Origin: Bacteroidales bacterium
Lineage (GTDB): Bacteria > Bacteroidota > Bacteroidia > Bacteroidales > UBA12077
Assembly (NCBI GenBank): GCA_003446015.1
Contig: DMBU01000041.1
Location: forward strand, 1 to 36,098
Reading direction: 5' to 3'
Length of the DNA stretch: 36,098 bases
Every line of letters starts with the position of its first letter. Position 1 is the first letter of the stretch. The position numbers and the translations under genes are program-made. The notes beneath the pieces are model-generated. The model was not told the DNA's origin. It did no database searches and saw only the letters and a program-made list of their open reading frames with translations. Below, piece by piece: positions 16,625 through 24,601 of the stretch.

Positions 16625-17383
16625 TTAAAATCGAAGCGATAAGCAGCTTAAGCCACCATCCATCTTTTGAAATTCCGACATTTCTAACTCAATGATTTTA
16701 TAACCTAGCTCTTGAATTTTTGATTTTATTTTGGGAAAACCTTTTGGAACCAACACAAAATCATTTACTCGTAACGAATTAGCAGCATATTCTTCGTTGG
16801 TATCAACAATAATTTGATTATAGATTTTAAAATCATCTTTCGAGCAAAACTCATGATGCAGAATTAAATTATTTTCACCTAAATAATTTACTCCGGTTTT
16901 AAAATGAAGGATATTACAAACGGGTATTGAATAAACATCATAATTGTAGCTTGCTAATATTTCTTTCAATTGTTTTGAACCTGATAAATTTGTTCGGTTT
17001 GATAGTCCAACATAAAACTTTTTGTCGGCTTGCATAATATCACCACCATCAAGAGTGCCAGGTTCTTCAATATAGTGCAGTTTTAAAATAGGCTCCAATA
17101 CTTTTCTAATTTCAATTTCTTCACCAAGTCTTCGTGGATCACCGGGTCGTGTAATGATTCCAAAATCTTTGGTTACAACAGCTGTATCTTCAACAAAGCA
17201 GGAATCAGGAAAGTTTGGATCAGGATCAAGAACTGTAAGTTCCAATCCACAATTTATTAATGCTTCACAATATGCCTGATGTTGTTTTTTAACTAATTCA
17301 AAATCAGGTTTACCCAAATTTGAAGTTGTAATTCCATTTGCATAGGTATGTGCTGGTTTTCTAACAATAGCTCTTGTAAACAT
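16625..17383 (-). CDS. Dimethylarginine dimethylaminohydrolase-like enzyme
   Basis: A 252-residue member of the guanidino-group-modifying superfamily (arginine deiminase/DDAH). Visible elements are NFPDSCFVEDTAVV (Asp60, Glu65, Asp66 for guanidinium binding), LDGGDIM (111-117), LHFKTGVNYL with catalytic His160, and GLSCLSLR with nucleophile Cys247 near the C-terminus. Length and order match DDAH better than arginine deiminase, which is near 400 residues. The reaction would convert methylated arginine to citrulline plus an amine; other guanidino substrates are possible. Its terminal codon abuts the convergent secreted-protein gene with no spacer. Confidence 0.85.
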   Translation of the reverse strand: MFTRAIVRKPAHTYANGITTSNLGKPDFELVKKQHQAYCEALINCGLELTVLDPDPNFPDSCFVEDTAVVTKDFGIITRPGDPRRLGEEIEIRKVLEPILKLHYIEEPGTLDGGDIMQADKKFYVGLSNRTNLSGSKQLKEILASYNYDVYSIPVCNILHFKTGVNYLGENNLILHHEFCSKDDFKIYNQIIVDTNEEYAANSLRVNDFVLVPKGFPKIKSKIQELGYKIIELEMSEFQKMDGGLSCLSLRF

Positions 17384-17466
17384 GATCTTTAACTTTTCTT
17401 AATTTTTCCCGAAATTAAACCATTTTTGTATATAGAGTTCTAAAATAAAAAATAAAATTTTGTTAT

Positions 17467-18603
17467 ATGAGAAAAATTCTAACCTTTCTTTTTATTGCAA
17501 GCTTAATTTATTCATGCAGTATTAAACCTAAATCAGGTCTTGAATCTGATCTTAAAACAGAACTTGAAAAAATTATTTCTGAGAATAATATCCCCGGAAT
17601 AAACCTGGCAATTGTAATGCCGAACAATGAAATCATTGCTGTTTCAGCAGGATATTCAGATAAAGAAAAACAAATTTTGATGAAACCTGAAGATGTGATG
17701 CTTTCAGGAAGCACAGGTAAAACCTTTTGTGCAGCAATAATTTTACAGTTAATCGACGAAGGGAAATTGGATGTTGATGATCCAATTTCTAAGTACTTTG
17801 GAAATGAAGAATGGTTTACAAGATTGCCAAACGCGAATGAAGTAACAATTCGAATGTTGTTAAATCACACATCTGGTATTCCTCGTTATGTATTCGACGA
17901 TTCCATTTGGAAAACCATGCAGGAAGATCCTGAAAAAATATGGACAGGAGTTGAACGATTATCTTACATTTTCGATTCAGAACCTGTTCACCCGGCAGGA
18001 AAAGGTTGGGGATATTCTGATACCAATTACATTATTCTGGGAATGTTAATCGAGCAGTTAACAGGAAATGAGTATTATGCCGAGTTAACACAAAGAATTC
18101 TTAATCCAATGAATCTTTCTAATACTTTGCCAGGAAATACAAGAAAAATTCCAGGACTTATTCCCGGATATTCAGCCTTTTCGAAAGAACTTTTTGTGCC
18201 TGAAAAGGTTTTACTTGATGATGGTAAATTTGCTTTTAATCCTCAAATGGAATTTGCAGGAGGTGGAATTGCTTGCACAACTTCCGATTTAGCAAAATGG
18301 GGTAAGATTTATTATGGAGGACAAGTTTTTTCAAAAGAGTCACTGGAAATGATGAGAACTCCTTCCAATCAGGAAACAACCTTGGATGATAATGCAGGTT
18401 ATGGATTTGCAGCATTTATCTGGAATGAGAATGATCAGCTTTCATATGGACATACCGGATTTTTCCCGGGCTATGTTACCATTTTTGAATATATTCCTGA
18501 TTTAGGTATATCAATTGGAATGCAATGGAATACAGACAAAAAAAATCCTGATAAATCATTGCATCAATATTTGAATGACATTAAAAAAATCATTAAAAAA
18601 TAA
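17467..18603 (+). CDS. Serine hydrolase of beta-lactamase fold, lipoprotein
   Basis: A 378-residue lipoprotein (IASLIYSC, Cys17). Motifs of the beta-lactamase/D-Ala-D-Ala carboxypeptidase group are SGSTGK (Ser82, Lys85), YSDTNY in the YxN position, and YGHTGFFPGY as the HTG version of KTG. The layout is close to the class C / DD-peptidase (PF00144) proteins that hydrolyse peptides or esters; resistance to beta-lactams cannot be assumed. It is not closely similar to the other such lipoprotein in this window, whose SxxK is STTK and which lacks HTG. Confidence 0.87.
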   Translation: MRKILTFLFIASLIYSCSIKPKSGLESDLKTELEKIISENNIPGINLAIVMPNNEIIAVSAGYSDKEKQILMKPEDVMLSGSTGKTFCAAIILQLIDEGKLDVDDPISKYFGNEEWFTRLPNANEVTIRMLLNHTSGIPRYVFDDSIWKTMQEDPEKIWTGVERLSYIFDSEPVHPAGKGWGYSDTNYIILGMLIEQLTGNEYYAELTQRILNPMNLSNTLPGNTRKIPGLIPGYSAFSKELFVPEKVLLDDGKFAFNPQMEFAGGGIACTTSDLAKWGKIYYGGQVFSKESLEMMRTPSNQETTLDDNAGYGFAAFIWNENDQLSYGHTGFFPGYVTIFEYIPDLGISIGMQWNTDKKNPDKSLHQYLNDIKKIIKK

Positions 18604-18697
18604 GTCTTAAGCTAGAATTTATAGGATAAAATTATTAAAGTTTATTTATTGTTTATCGATACGTTAAACTTTCTTCTTTTATTTTTGTCAAAACGCT

Positions 18698-18705
18698 TAG
18701 TTTTG
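18698..18705 (+). promoter_or_regulatory. Bacteroidota-type -7 box upstream of the M3 peptidase gene
   Basis: TAGTTTTG matches the TAnnTTTG -7 consensus of the Bacteroidota primary sigma factor and lies 29 bases before the ATG at 18734, giving a short leader. The expected -33 TTTG is not clearly present; the region is T-rich. Confidence 0.45.
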
Positions 18706-18733
18706 TAAAATTTTATTAACCAAAATAAATTAT

Positions 18734-20623
18734 ATGAAAAAATTAACAATTCTTCTGTTGGCAATATTTGCTTTAAATTTTATAAGCAGCGCTCAACAAA
18801 ATTTAAAACCAGGTGATAAAGATTATTATAAATATAACTGGAACTTAATTGAAGTTTATGCCGACTGGGATGCATGGCAAAAAGATCTTGATTATGTTAA
18901 GACACAAATTCCAAAATATCTGGAATATAAAGGACGTTTGGGTGAAAGTGCAAAAGTAATGCTGGAATTTCAGAAATTCTCTGAAGAGATTTCAAAGATT
19001 TCATCTAAGCTTTATATTTATGCATCTTTGGCTCAGGATATCGATAGTAAAAATCCAATTTATGTAACTAAACTGCAAGAGTTACAAACTGTTTCCATAG
19101 AGATTAGAAGAAATACAACATGGATTCAACCAGAATTAGCTGAGATTCCTAAAGAAAAAGTTTTCGGATGGATGGACGAAAACAAAGAGATGGCTGTTTA
19201 TCGTCACGATTTAGAAAGTTTTTATCGTCAGTTAGCGCATATTTTGGATGAAGAAACTCAAAAAATAGTAACATACTATAGCAGAGCTTTAAGTGCTGCT
19301 TCAAATATTTATGGCTCATTGTCATCTGCCGATATGGAGTTTAATACAATTACCTTATCAAATGGTGAAGAAATCCTTGCCAGTCCTGCAAATGTTTCAA
19401 AAATTTATGCAACAAATAAAAATCAGGAAGACAGAAAAGCAGCTGCTGAGGCAATGGCAAAAGCATATTCAAAACATAAAAACACATATACCGACACCTG
19501 GATGGGTGTTGCACAAACCCGATGGGCAAATGCTCAGTTACAAGGCTATGAGTCATGTTTGGATGCTGTATTGGAATCAAATAACATCCCAAAGGATGTT
19601 TACATGAATTTAATTGATGTTGCAAGTAATAACACTGCATCATTATTGAAGTATCGCGAGTTGAGAAAAAAGGCTTTGGGATTAGAGAAATATTATGGTT
19701 CGGATGAAGCCCTTGAGCTGGTTGATTTCGAAAAAGAATTTCCATACGAGGTAGCTATTGGACTTGTTCAGGAGTGTTTAAAGCCAATGGGCGATGAATA
19801 TAACCAACTTCTAAGTAATGCAGTTCAAGGAGGATGGGTTGATGTTTACGAAAAACCAGGTAAAAGAGGAGGAGCATATAGCTGGTCAATTTACGGTGTT
19901 CATCCTTTTATTTTAATGAACTGGAATGGTACCCGTGATCATGTTTTTACTTTGGCTCATGAGTTTGGTCATTCCATGCACAGCATGTTAAGCAGCAAAT
20001 ACCAACCTTATGTTTATTCTGGTTATGCTTCTGTGGTAGCCGAAACTGCTTCTACATTTAACGAAAACATGTTGTTAAATTACATGATTAAAAATACGAC
20101 TGATCCGAATGAGAAAATTGCTCTATTAGTTCAGGCTATTGATAACATTTCTGGTACTTTTTATCGTCAGTCACAATTTGCGGAGTTTGAGTATAGCTTA
20201 TATTCAAAAATTGAAAAGGATGAACCTTTAAATGCTGATATTATCGCAAACCTTTATGCAGAAATTGATAAAAAATATAATGGCGATATCATGGAAAGAT
20301 CAGAAGATTATGCGAATAGCTGGCCTCGGGTACATCATTTTTATAATTACACCTATTATGTATATAATTATGCTGTTTCATTTTCAGCATCAAGTAGTTT
20401 ATTTAATCAGATAGCTCAGGCTAAAACTCCGGAGGATGCTACAAAAGCACAAGAGAAATATCTTGCTTTGTTAAAATCAGGTGGTAGCGATTATCCAATT
20501 GATTTGTTAAAAGAAGCAGGTGTTGATTTAAATACCAAAGAACCATTTTTGGCTGTTGTAAACAGAATGACAGAACTGGTTGATCAACTTGAAGTAGCTT
20601 TAAAAGAAGCTGGTAAAATTTAA
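18734..20623 (+). CDS. Exported oligoendopeptidase F-like peptidase (M3 family)
   Basis: A 629-residue zinc metallopeptidase. It begins with a signal peptide (KKLTILLLAIFALNFISSA), so it acts in the periplasm rather than the cytoplasm like classical PepF. The catalytic motif LAHEFGHSMHSM places His409, Glu410 and His413 at the active site; the third ligand is expected in the ASVVAETASTFNE segment downstream. The N-terminal half is helical, and the C-terminal YNYTYYVYNYAVSFSASS region is typical of M3B enzymes. It degrades short peptides, probably for nutrition. A TAnnTTTG box lies just upstream and a terminator just downstream. Confidence 0.92.
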   Translation: MKKLTILLLAIFALNFISSAQQNLKPGDKDYYKYNWNLIEVYADWDAWQKDLDYVKTQIPKYLEYKGRLGESAKVMLEFQKFSEEISKISSKLYIYASLAQDIDSKNPIYVTKLQELQTVSIEIRRNTTWIQPELAEIPKEKVFGWMDENKEMAVYRHDLESFYRQLAHILDEETQKIVTYYSRALSAASNIYGSLSSADMEFNTITLSNGEEILASPANVSKIYATNKNQEDRKAAAEAMAKAYSKHKNTYTDTWMGVAQTRWANAQLQGYESCLDAVLESNNIPKDVYMNLIDVASNNTASLLKYRELRKKALGLEKYYGSDEALELVDFEKEFPYEVAIGLVQECLKPMGDEYNQLLSNAVQGGWVDVYEKPGKRGGAYSWSIYGVHPFILMNWNGTRDHVFTLAHEFGHSMHSMLSSKYQPYVYSGYASVVAETASTFNENMLLNYMIKNTTDPNEKIALLVQAIDNISGTFYRQSQFAEFEYSLYSKIEKDEPLNADIIANLYAEIDKKYNGDIMERSEDYANSWPRVHHFYNYTYYVYNYAVSFSASSSLFNQIAQAKTPEDATKAQEKYLALLKSGGSDYPIDLLKEAGVDLNTKEPFLAVVNRMTELVDQLEVALKEAGKI

Positions 20624-20643
20624 GTTATGAATTTAGGATTCAG

Positions 20644-20675
20644 AAAGGGATTGCCTTATTGGTAATCCCTTTTTA
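20644..20675 (+). terminator. Rho-independent terminator after M3 peptidase gene
   Basis: Stem AAAGGGATTGCC (20644-20655) pairs with GGTAATCCCTTT (20661-20672, one G-T pair) and is followed by T residues. Nearly the same hairpin follows the ssb gene at 21631. Confidence 0.8.
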
Positions 20676-20684
20676 CGTATTGCT

Positions 20685-20706
20685 ATTCCGGCCAAAGAGC
20701 CGGAAT
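20685..20706 (-). terminator. Hairpin serving the minus-strand zinc-finger gene
   Basis: A perfect 8-bp stem, ATTCCGGC (20685-20692) with GCCGGAAT (20699-20706), lies 13 bases past the stop of the minus-strand gene. Confidence 0.55.
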
Positions 20707-20718
20707 CTATTTATAAAA

Positions 20719-21099
20719 TTAATCTGCTTTATTCTCTTTATTCTCAACCAACAAATATAAATTCTTATCTTCTAAATAAAGATATCCCTGTTCGTAGCAG
20801 AAATAGTAATTTAAACCTTTTTTGGTTGTGTAGGTGTGTGTATGATAGGTGAAATTAAAACCATTTGACAATAAGTTATCCTTCGTAACCATTGTTTTAT
20901 CAGATTGTTTATTTAACTCCTGAAGAACACGACGGTTTTTGCGTAAAATATTATTAATATTTCTAACCGTATTACTTGCATCACTATTTAATCGGTTGTT
21001 ATAAGTATTACGACATTGATCGGAACAAAACTTTTTATCTACACGTCCAATTATTTTTTCGCCACATTCCGGGCAGTTTTTGATGTGATTTTCATTCAT
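20719..21099 (-). CDS. Small zinc-finger protein of unknown function
   Basis: The ATG at 21099 is preferred; the longer frame from 21153 relies on a TTG. The 126-residue protein starts almost directly with a four-cysteine zinc ribbon, CPEC (Cys9, Cys12) and CSDQC (Cys25, Cys29), like short DUF2116-type zinc ribbons. It continues with a basic helix (NNILRKNRRVLQELNKQ) and a beta-rich C-terminus with aromatic residues (YYFCYEQGYLYLEDKNLYLL). Nucleic-acid binding is plausible but not shown. It is divergent from ssb across 172 bases. Confidence 0.6.
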   Translation of the reverse strand: MNENHIKNCPECGEKIIGRVDKKFCSDQCRNTYNNRLNSDASNTVRNINNILRKNRRVLQELNKQSDKTMVTKDNLLSNGFNFTYHTHTYTTKKGLNYYFCYEQGYLYLEDKNLYLLVENKENKAD

Positions 21100-21271
21100 T
21101 TTTTTGAGAGTGTTTTTGTGTTGTAAATCAAATTTAAAAAAACTTTTAATCAATTACAAACGACAACAAACGAATATTAACCGACTATACGCATTTAATA
21201 ACCGACTCAGGTTGAGAGCTGTTCTTTACTTTGTATCAATATTTTTTTGTTAAACCTTAAAATCTAAAAAC

Positions 21272-21607
21272 ATGGAAACAATTAACAAAGTAGAAATTCA
21301 AGGATTCTTAGGACAGGATGCAGAAGAAAAAAAATTTGAAAGCGGTCGCACGCTTATAACTATGAGCGTTGCAACAAATGAAAGTTACAAAAATGACAAG
21401 GGTGAGTGGATTAAAAATACTACCTGGCATAACGTAACGCATTGGAAAAATAAAAAAGACTCTGACTTAAGTTTTTTGAAAAAAGGAGAGCTTATCTCTG
21501 TAACAGGGAAACTTAACACCCGAAAATATACAGATAAAAAAGGTGAGGATCGTTATATTACCGAAGTTGTAGCTTACAAAATAGAACAGGTAAAAGTTGA
21601 AGCCTAA
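21272..21607 (+). CDS. ssb: Single-stranded DNA-binding protein, short form
   Basis: A 111-residue OB-fold protein. NKVEIQGFLGQDAEEKKF, LITMSVATNESYKN, WHNVTHW and FLKKGELISVTGKL follow the SSB pattern strand by strand. It binds single-stranded DNA during replication and repair. The protein ends in VKVEA right after the OB fold and lacks the flexible linker and acidic DDDIPF-type tip through which normal SSBs recruit partners. It may therefore be a second, specialised SSB. A terminator follows directly. Confidence 0.92.
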   Translation: METINKVEIQGFLGQDAEEKKFESGRTLITMSVATNESYKNDKGEWIKNTTWHNVTHWKNKKDSDLSFLKKGELISVTGKLNTRKYTDKKGEDRYITEVVAYKIEQVKVEA

Positions 21608-21630
21608 AATCTAATATCACTGACTTAAAG

Positions 21631-21664
21631 AAAGGGATTGCATAAAACTGTAATCCCTTTTTTT
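21631..21664 (+). terminator. Rho-independent terminator after ssb
   Basis: Stem AAAGGGATTGCA (21631-21642) pairs with TGTAATCCCTTT (21649-21660, one G-T pair); a run of T follows. Confidence 0.8.
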
Positions 21665-21675
21665 ATAATCGTTTA

Positions 21676-23097
21676 TTACAATAAAAGTTCATGTTTAATA
21701 TTTTTAATAATCTTTGGTGCCGACTTCGATAATTCGTTAAGTAATTCGTGAATTTTTGTTGATTGGTATTTATGTTTAATTAAGGTTTGTCCTGATTTAA
21801 TTATTATATCCTGAAGTTTTTCTTCTGAAATCACACCTTCAATATAGCTTGCAATGGTATTATACCAATGAATTATGGGAAGATATTTTGCTCGCCCGAT
21901 AAATTGTTTTTCTTTGTTTACCAGGTTGTATCTTTTATTTACTGATAATATTTTGGAATACTTTTCGGCTTGAAAAAGGGCTCTTATATATGAACTGAAA
22001 AATAAATGCCATCGATGTTTTAGAATTTCCTTTTTGTAACCATCAAGAAATGTTTCGGCATAACTTACCGCTTTATCGGTATAATTATTTGCTAATAGCG
22101 TTTTAATGTAAAATGAAACAAAACCAATTTTATAATAATAACTATTTGTTTTTTTTAGCTCTGGAATTGATTCTGTCATTAATTTATATGCTTCTTTATT
22201 TTTGTTGCTTTTTAAAAGAACACCACATAAATTGAGAAGGTAAAACAAATAATCGCTGTTATGTTGTCGGATTGATAAGAATCCGTATTTTTCTGCCAGA
22301 TCTAATTCATTTAATTTAGAATGCATCATCGCCCGATTTGCATAATAATTTGCCAATATACGTTTAGAGTAAAAAATATCAGCTTTAAACATCTTGTCAA
22401 GCGTTTCGTAAATTGATCTTAATTTATCAAACTCACGATAATTATAATAAAGAAATGTTAACCTCACCACGGCTCTGTATCTTGTGTAACCATCCAGGTT
22501 TTCATCTGAAAATGTTTTTTGTAAAAACTTATCCCAATGTTTAGTTTCTGTACTTGTAGTTGAATGTTGTTTTACGATATCAATAGTTGCACTATTCAGT
22601 TTTTTATTTAACTCGGTTGCTAATTGGTATTGCTCCATATATTTCTCGAGATATTCCGAAATAGGCTCATAGTATTGATTCCTTACCCGAATTAGCAAAT
22701 AATCACGATAATGTTGAAGCAATTCATAAAAACGAATAAAATAGTAATGTTTATTTGTTGTGGTGCTTGTTTTCTCTAACAAATCTTTTTCTTCATCGGG
22801 CATAATGGCATCAGTCATGATTTGTTTCTCAATTCCAATAAGCCAGTCATAATAAAAATCAACATCAATATCATTCAGATTTTTCTCTACCCAACTCTTT
22901 ACATAAGAATATTTTCGTTTATCTAAACTGCTGTCATAAGGAAGCGTATTAAAAGGATTTTTGCAATTGTAGTTTATTAAGTTTAGGATCTTTAAATTTT
23001 CGTCGGTTGCAAATTGCTGAACCGACAATAAATAGTCAATTTCATGAGGAAACAGAGAGTTAGCGAATTCGGTAAATTTTGAAAGTTTTTGCTTCAT
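21676..23097 (-). CDS. Large helical protein, TPR-like, unknown function
   Basis: A 473-residue protein without signal peptide or membrane segment. It is almost entirely helical and shows degenerate tetratricopeptide-like pairs, for example ANRAMMHSKLNELDLAEKYG, LLKSNKNKEAYKLMTES and AVSYAETFLDGYKKE, spaced at about 35 residues. I do not recognise a family with known function; a scaffold for protein contacts is the plain reading. It follows the STAS-like gene by 70 bases on the same strand, so the two may be one transcript. Confidence 0.55.
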   Translation of the reverse strand: MKQKLSKFTEFANSLFPHEIDYLLSVQQFATDENLKILNLINYNCKNPFNTLPYDSSLDKRKYSYVKSWVEKNLNDIDVDFYYDWLIGIEKQIMTDAIMPDEEKDLLEKTSTTTNKHYYFIRFYELLQHYRDYLLIRVRNQYYEPISEYLEKYMEQYQLATELNKKLNSATIDIVKQHSTTSTETKHWDKFLQKTFSDENLDGYTRYRAVVRLTFLYYNYREFDKLRSIYETLDKMFKADIFYSKRILANYYANRAMMHSKLNELDLAEKYGFLSIRQHNSDYLFYLLNLCGVLLKSNKNKEAYKLMTESIPELKKTNSYYYKIGFVSFYIKTLLANNYTDKAVSYAETFLDGYKKEILKHRWHLFFSSYIRALFQAEKYSKILSVNKRYNLVNKEKQFIGRAKYLPIIHWYNTIASYIEGVISEEKLQDIIIKSGQTLIKHKYQSTKIHELLNELSKSAPKIIKNIKHELLL

Positions 23098-23167
23098 TAG
23101 TCAGGATATTTTAACAAAGAAAAGGTATAAAATTTTGGGAAGGAATGAAAAAGAAAACAAACAAAAA

Positions 23168-23569
23168 CTAAATAGATTTTAACCAGGCAATTGCTTCATC
23201 CTCATTCGTAAATAACTTTGTCTTAACGATATTCTGATCTCTTTTATTCGAAATGTTTTTTATTGCAGTTTTTACAAAAATATCATCATTGGTCAAGGTG
23301 GCAGAACAATAATAACCTGCTTTTATAGCATTTGGCAGCCACTCTGAGTTTAACCACTTTTGGTCGGAAACAGAAAAGACTGTAGCATCGCGATTATCAG
23401 TAAGGAGCTTCCCTGATTTGTATTTGAGAATTAAATCAATAACGGTATTGCAGGCTAAACGAAAATCAATGCTACGGGGAAACCCAAACCATTTTATATG
23501 AAAATACCTATCTTCTTTTTCATAGAATATTTTACACGAATCATTTGTAAAAACAGCTTCACTTTCCAT
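23168..23569 (-). CDS. STAS/SpoIIAA-like cytoplasmic protein
   Basis: A 133-residue protein with the pattern of the SpoIIAA/STAS-SEC14-like family in Bacteroidota: YFHIKWFGFPRSIDFRLACN, LLTDNRDATVFS, DQKWLNSEWLPNAIKAGY, and a C-terminal FTNEDEAIAWL helix. No kinase or phosphorylation partner is nearby, so a regulatory role is not supported by context. It lies downstream of the hydrolase terminator and upstream of the TPR-like gene. Confidence 0.6.
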   Translation of the reverse strand: MESEAVFTNDSCKIFYEKEDRYFHIKWFGFPRSIDFRLACNTVIDLILKYKSGKLLTDNRDATVFSVSDQKWLNSEWLPNAIKAGYYCSATLTNDDIFVKTAIKNISNKRDQNIVKTKLFTNEDEAIAWLKSI

Positions 23570-23593
23570 AAGTTGAATGTATTTTAATGAAAA

Positions 23594-23627
23594 TTTTCAG
23601 CCACAAATGAACTATTGTGGCTGAAAA
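23594..23627 (-). terminator. Terminator after the alpha/beta-hydrolase gene
   Basis: A perfect 13-bp stem, TTTTCAGCCACAA (23594-23606) with TTGTGGCTGAAAA (23615-23627) and an 8-base loop, lies 10 bases past the hydrolase stop. It would end the outer-membrane protein/hydrolase transcript. Confidence 0.78.
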
Positions 23628-23637
23628 ATCACATAAT

Positions 23638-24591
23638 TTATTTTAGAAAATTCTGAACTTCTGCATTAAATGTTTCAGGTTTTTCAAACATCATAAAATG
23701 TCCACATTTTGGAACCATTATTAATTTGCTGTTTTTGATCTGATTCGCACCAGCTTTAGCAATAGGTTCTGTTTTTCCGGGATTTAAATAACGATTGGGT
23801 ATAAGGTTATCATTTTCTCCAAAGAAAATAAGTGTTGGCTGTTCTATATACTTTAATTTGTCTAAAACAGGTTCGTCGACCATTCCTGTTACCGACTGAC
23901 TAACTGCATAACAATAATTGTCAAAATCGTCGGCAGTTCGCATAGCTATTCTGTCTTCGATCATAAATAATGCATCCTTAGGCATATTGTAAAAATTCGA
24001 AGCCAGGTTAGTTTCAATGGCTTCAACAGTTGTTAAACGTACAAGATTAGGCGACATTACATCTTTAAACCAAAGTCTTTGTCCAGGGTGAAACATCTCA
24101 AATCCGGCAGGATCAACTAAGATTAGCTTTTTAACTTTATCGGGGTAATGCAAGGCAGCAACCATTGAAATCTGTCCTCCCATGGAGTGCCCTGCTAAGG
24201 TAACATTACTTAACTCTAATTTATCAATAAAATCAGCAACTACTTTTGCATAAAATGTCATTAATCCACTATGTGGGTTTTTTGATGATTTTCCATAACC
24301 TGGTAAATCTATGGCAATACATCTGTAAGATTTACTTAGTTCGTCAATATTCTTTTTCCATGCAGGCAGATAACTTCCTAAACCATGAATGAAAATAATC
24401 GTTTCACTTCCTGCACCTTCGTCGATATATGCCAGATTTATATCACTGCTTAATTCAGCATATTTTACATCGTATCCATAGTCCATATCTTTCATCGATT
24501 TCATATCTGTTAGATTTTTATATGGAGAACAGGCAACAATTATGGTTGTAAAAACGATTAATAGGATTGATTTTATTTTCATCTTTTTCAT
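23638..24591 (-). CDS. Alpha/beta-hydrolase lipoprotein
   Basis: A 317-residue lipoprotein (FTTIIVAC, Cys21) of the alpha/beta-hydrolase fold: oxyanion segment FIHGLGSY, nucleophile elbow AGHSMGGQ (Ser136), acid strand TLIFFGENDNLIP and catalytic His in KCGHFMMFEKPE. The architecture is that of esterases, lipases and C-C hydrolases, and lipidation places it in the periplasm or at the surface. It starts 10 bases after the outer-membrane barrel gene, so the two are probably one operon. One reading is that the barrel admits and the hydrolase cleaves an ester whose acid is used by the enzymes encoded upstream; that link is inference. Confidence 0.85.
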   Translation of the reverse strand: MKKMKIKSILLIVFTTIIVACSPYKNLTDMKSMKDMDYGYDVKYAELSSDINLAYIDEGAGSETIIFIHGLGSYLPAWKKNIDELSKSYRCIAIDLPGYGKSSKNPHSGLMTFYAKVVADFIDKLELSNVTLAGHSMGGQISMVAALHYPDKVKKLILVDPAGFEMFHPGQRLWFKDVMSPNLVRLTTVEAIETNLASNFYNMPKDALFMIEDRIAMRTADDFDNYCYAVSQSVTGMVDEPVLDKLKYIEQPTLIFFGENDNLIPNRYLNPGKTEPIAKAGANQIKNSKLIMVPKCGHFMMFEKPETFNAEVQNFLK

Positions 24592-24601
24592 AACTTAAAA
24601 T

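Noticed and set aside
19350..19745. Minus-strand ORF of 131 codons inside the M3 peptidase gene
   Set aside because: The plus-strand reading is a well-conserved peptidase; the opposite frame is rich in Cys, His and Pro with no domain.
20644..21664. A mobile repeat shared by 20644-20675 and 21631-21664
   Set aside because: The likeness is confined to the hairpin arms and T tail, and both follow stop codons, so they are ordinary terminators of similar sequence.
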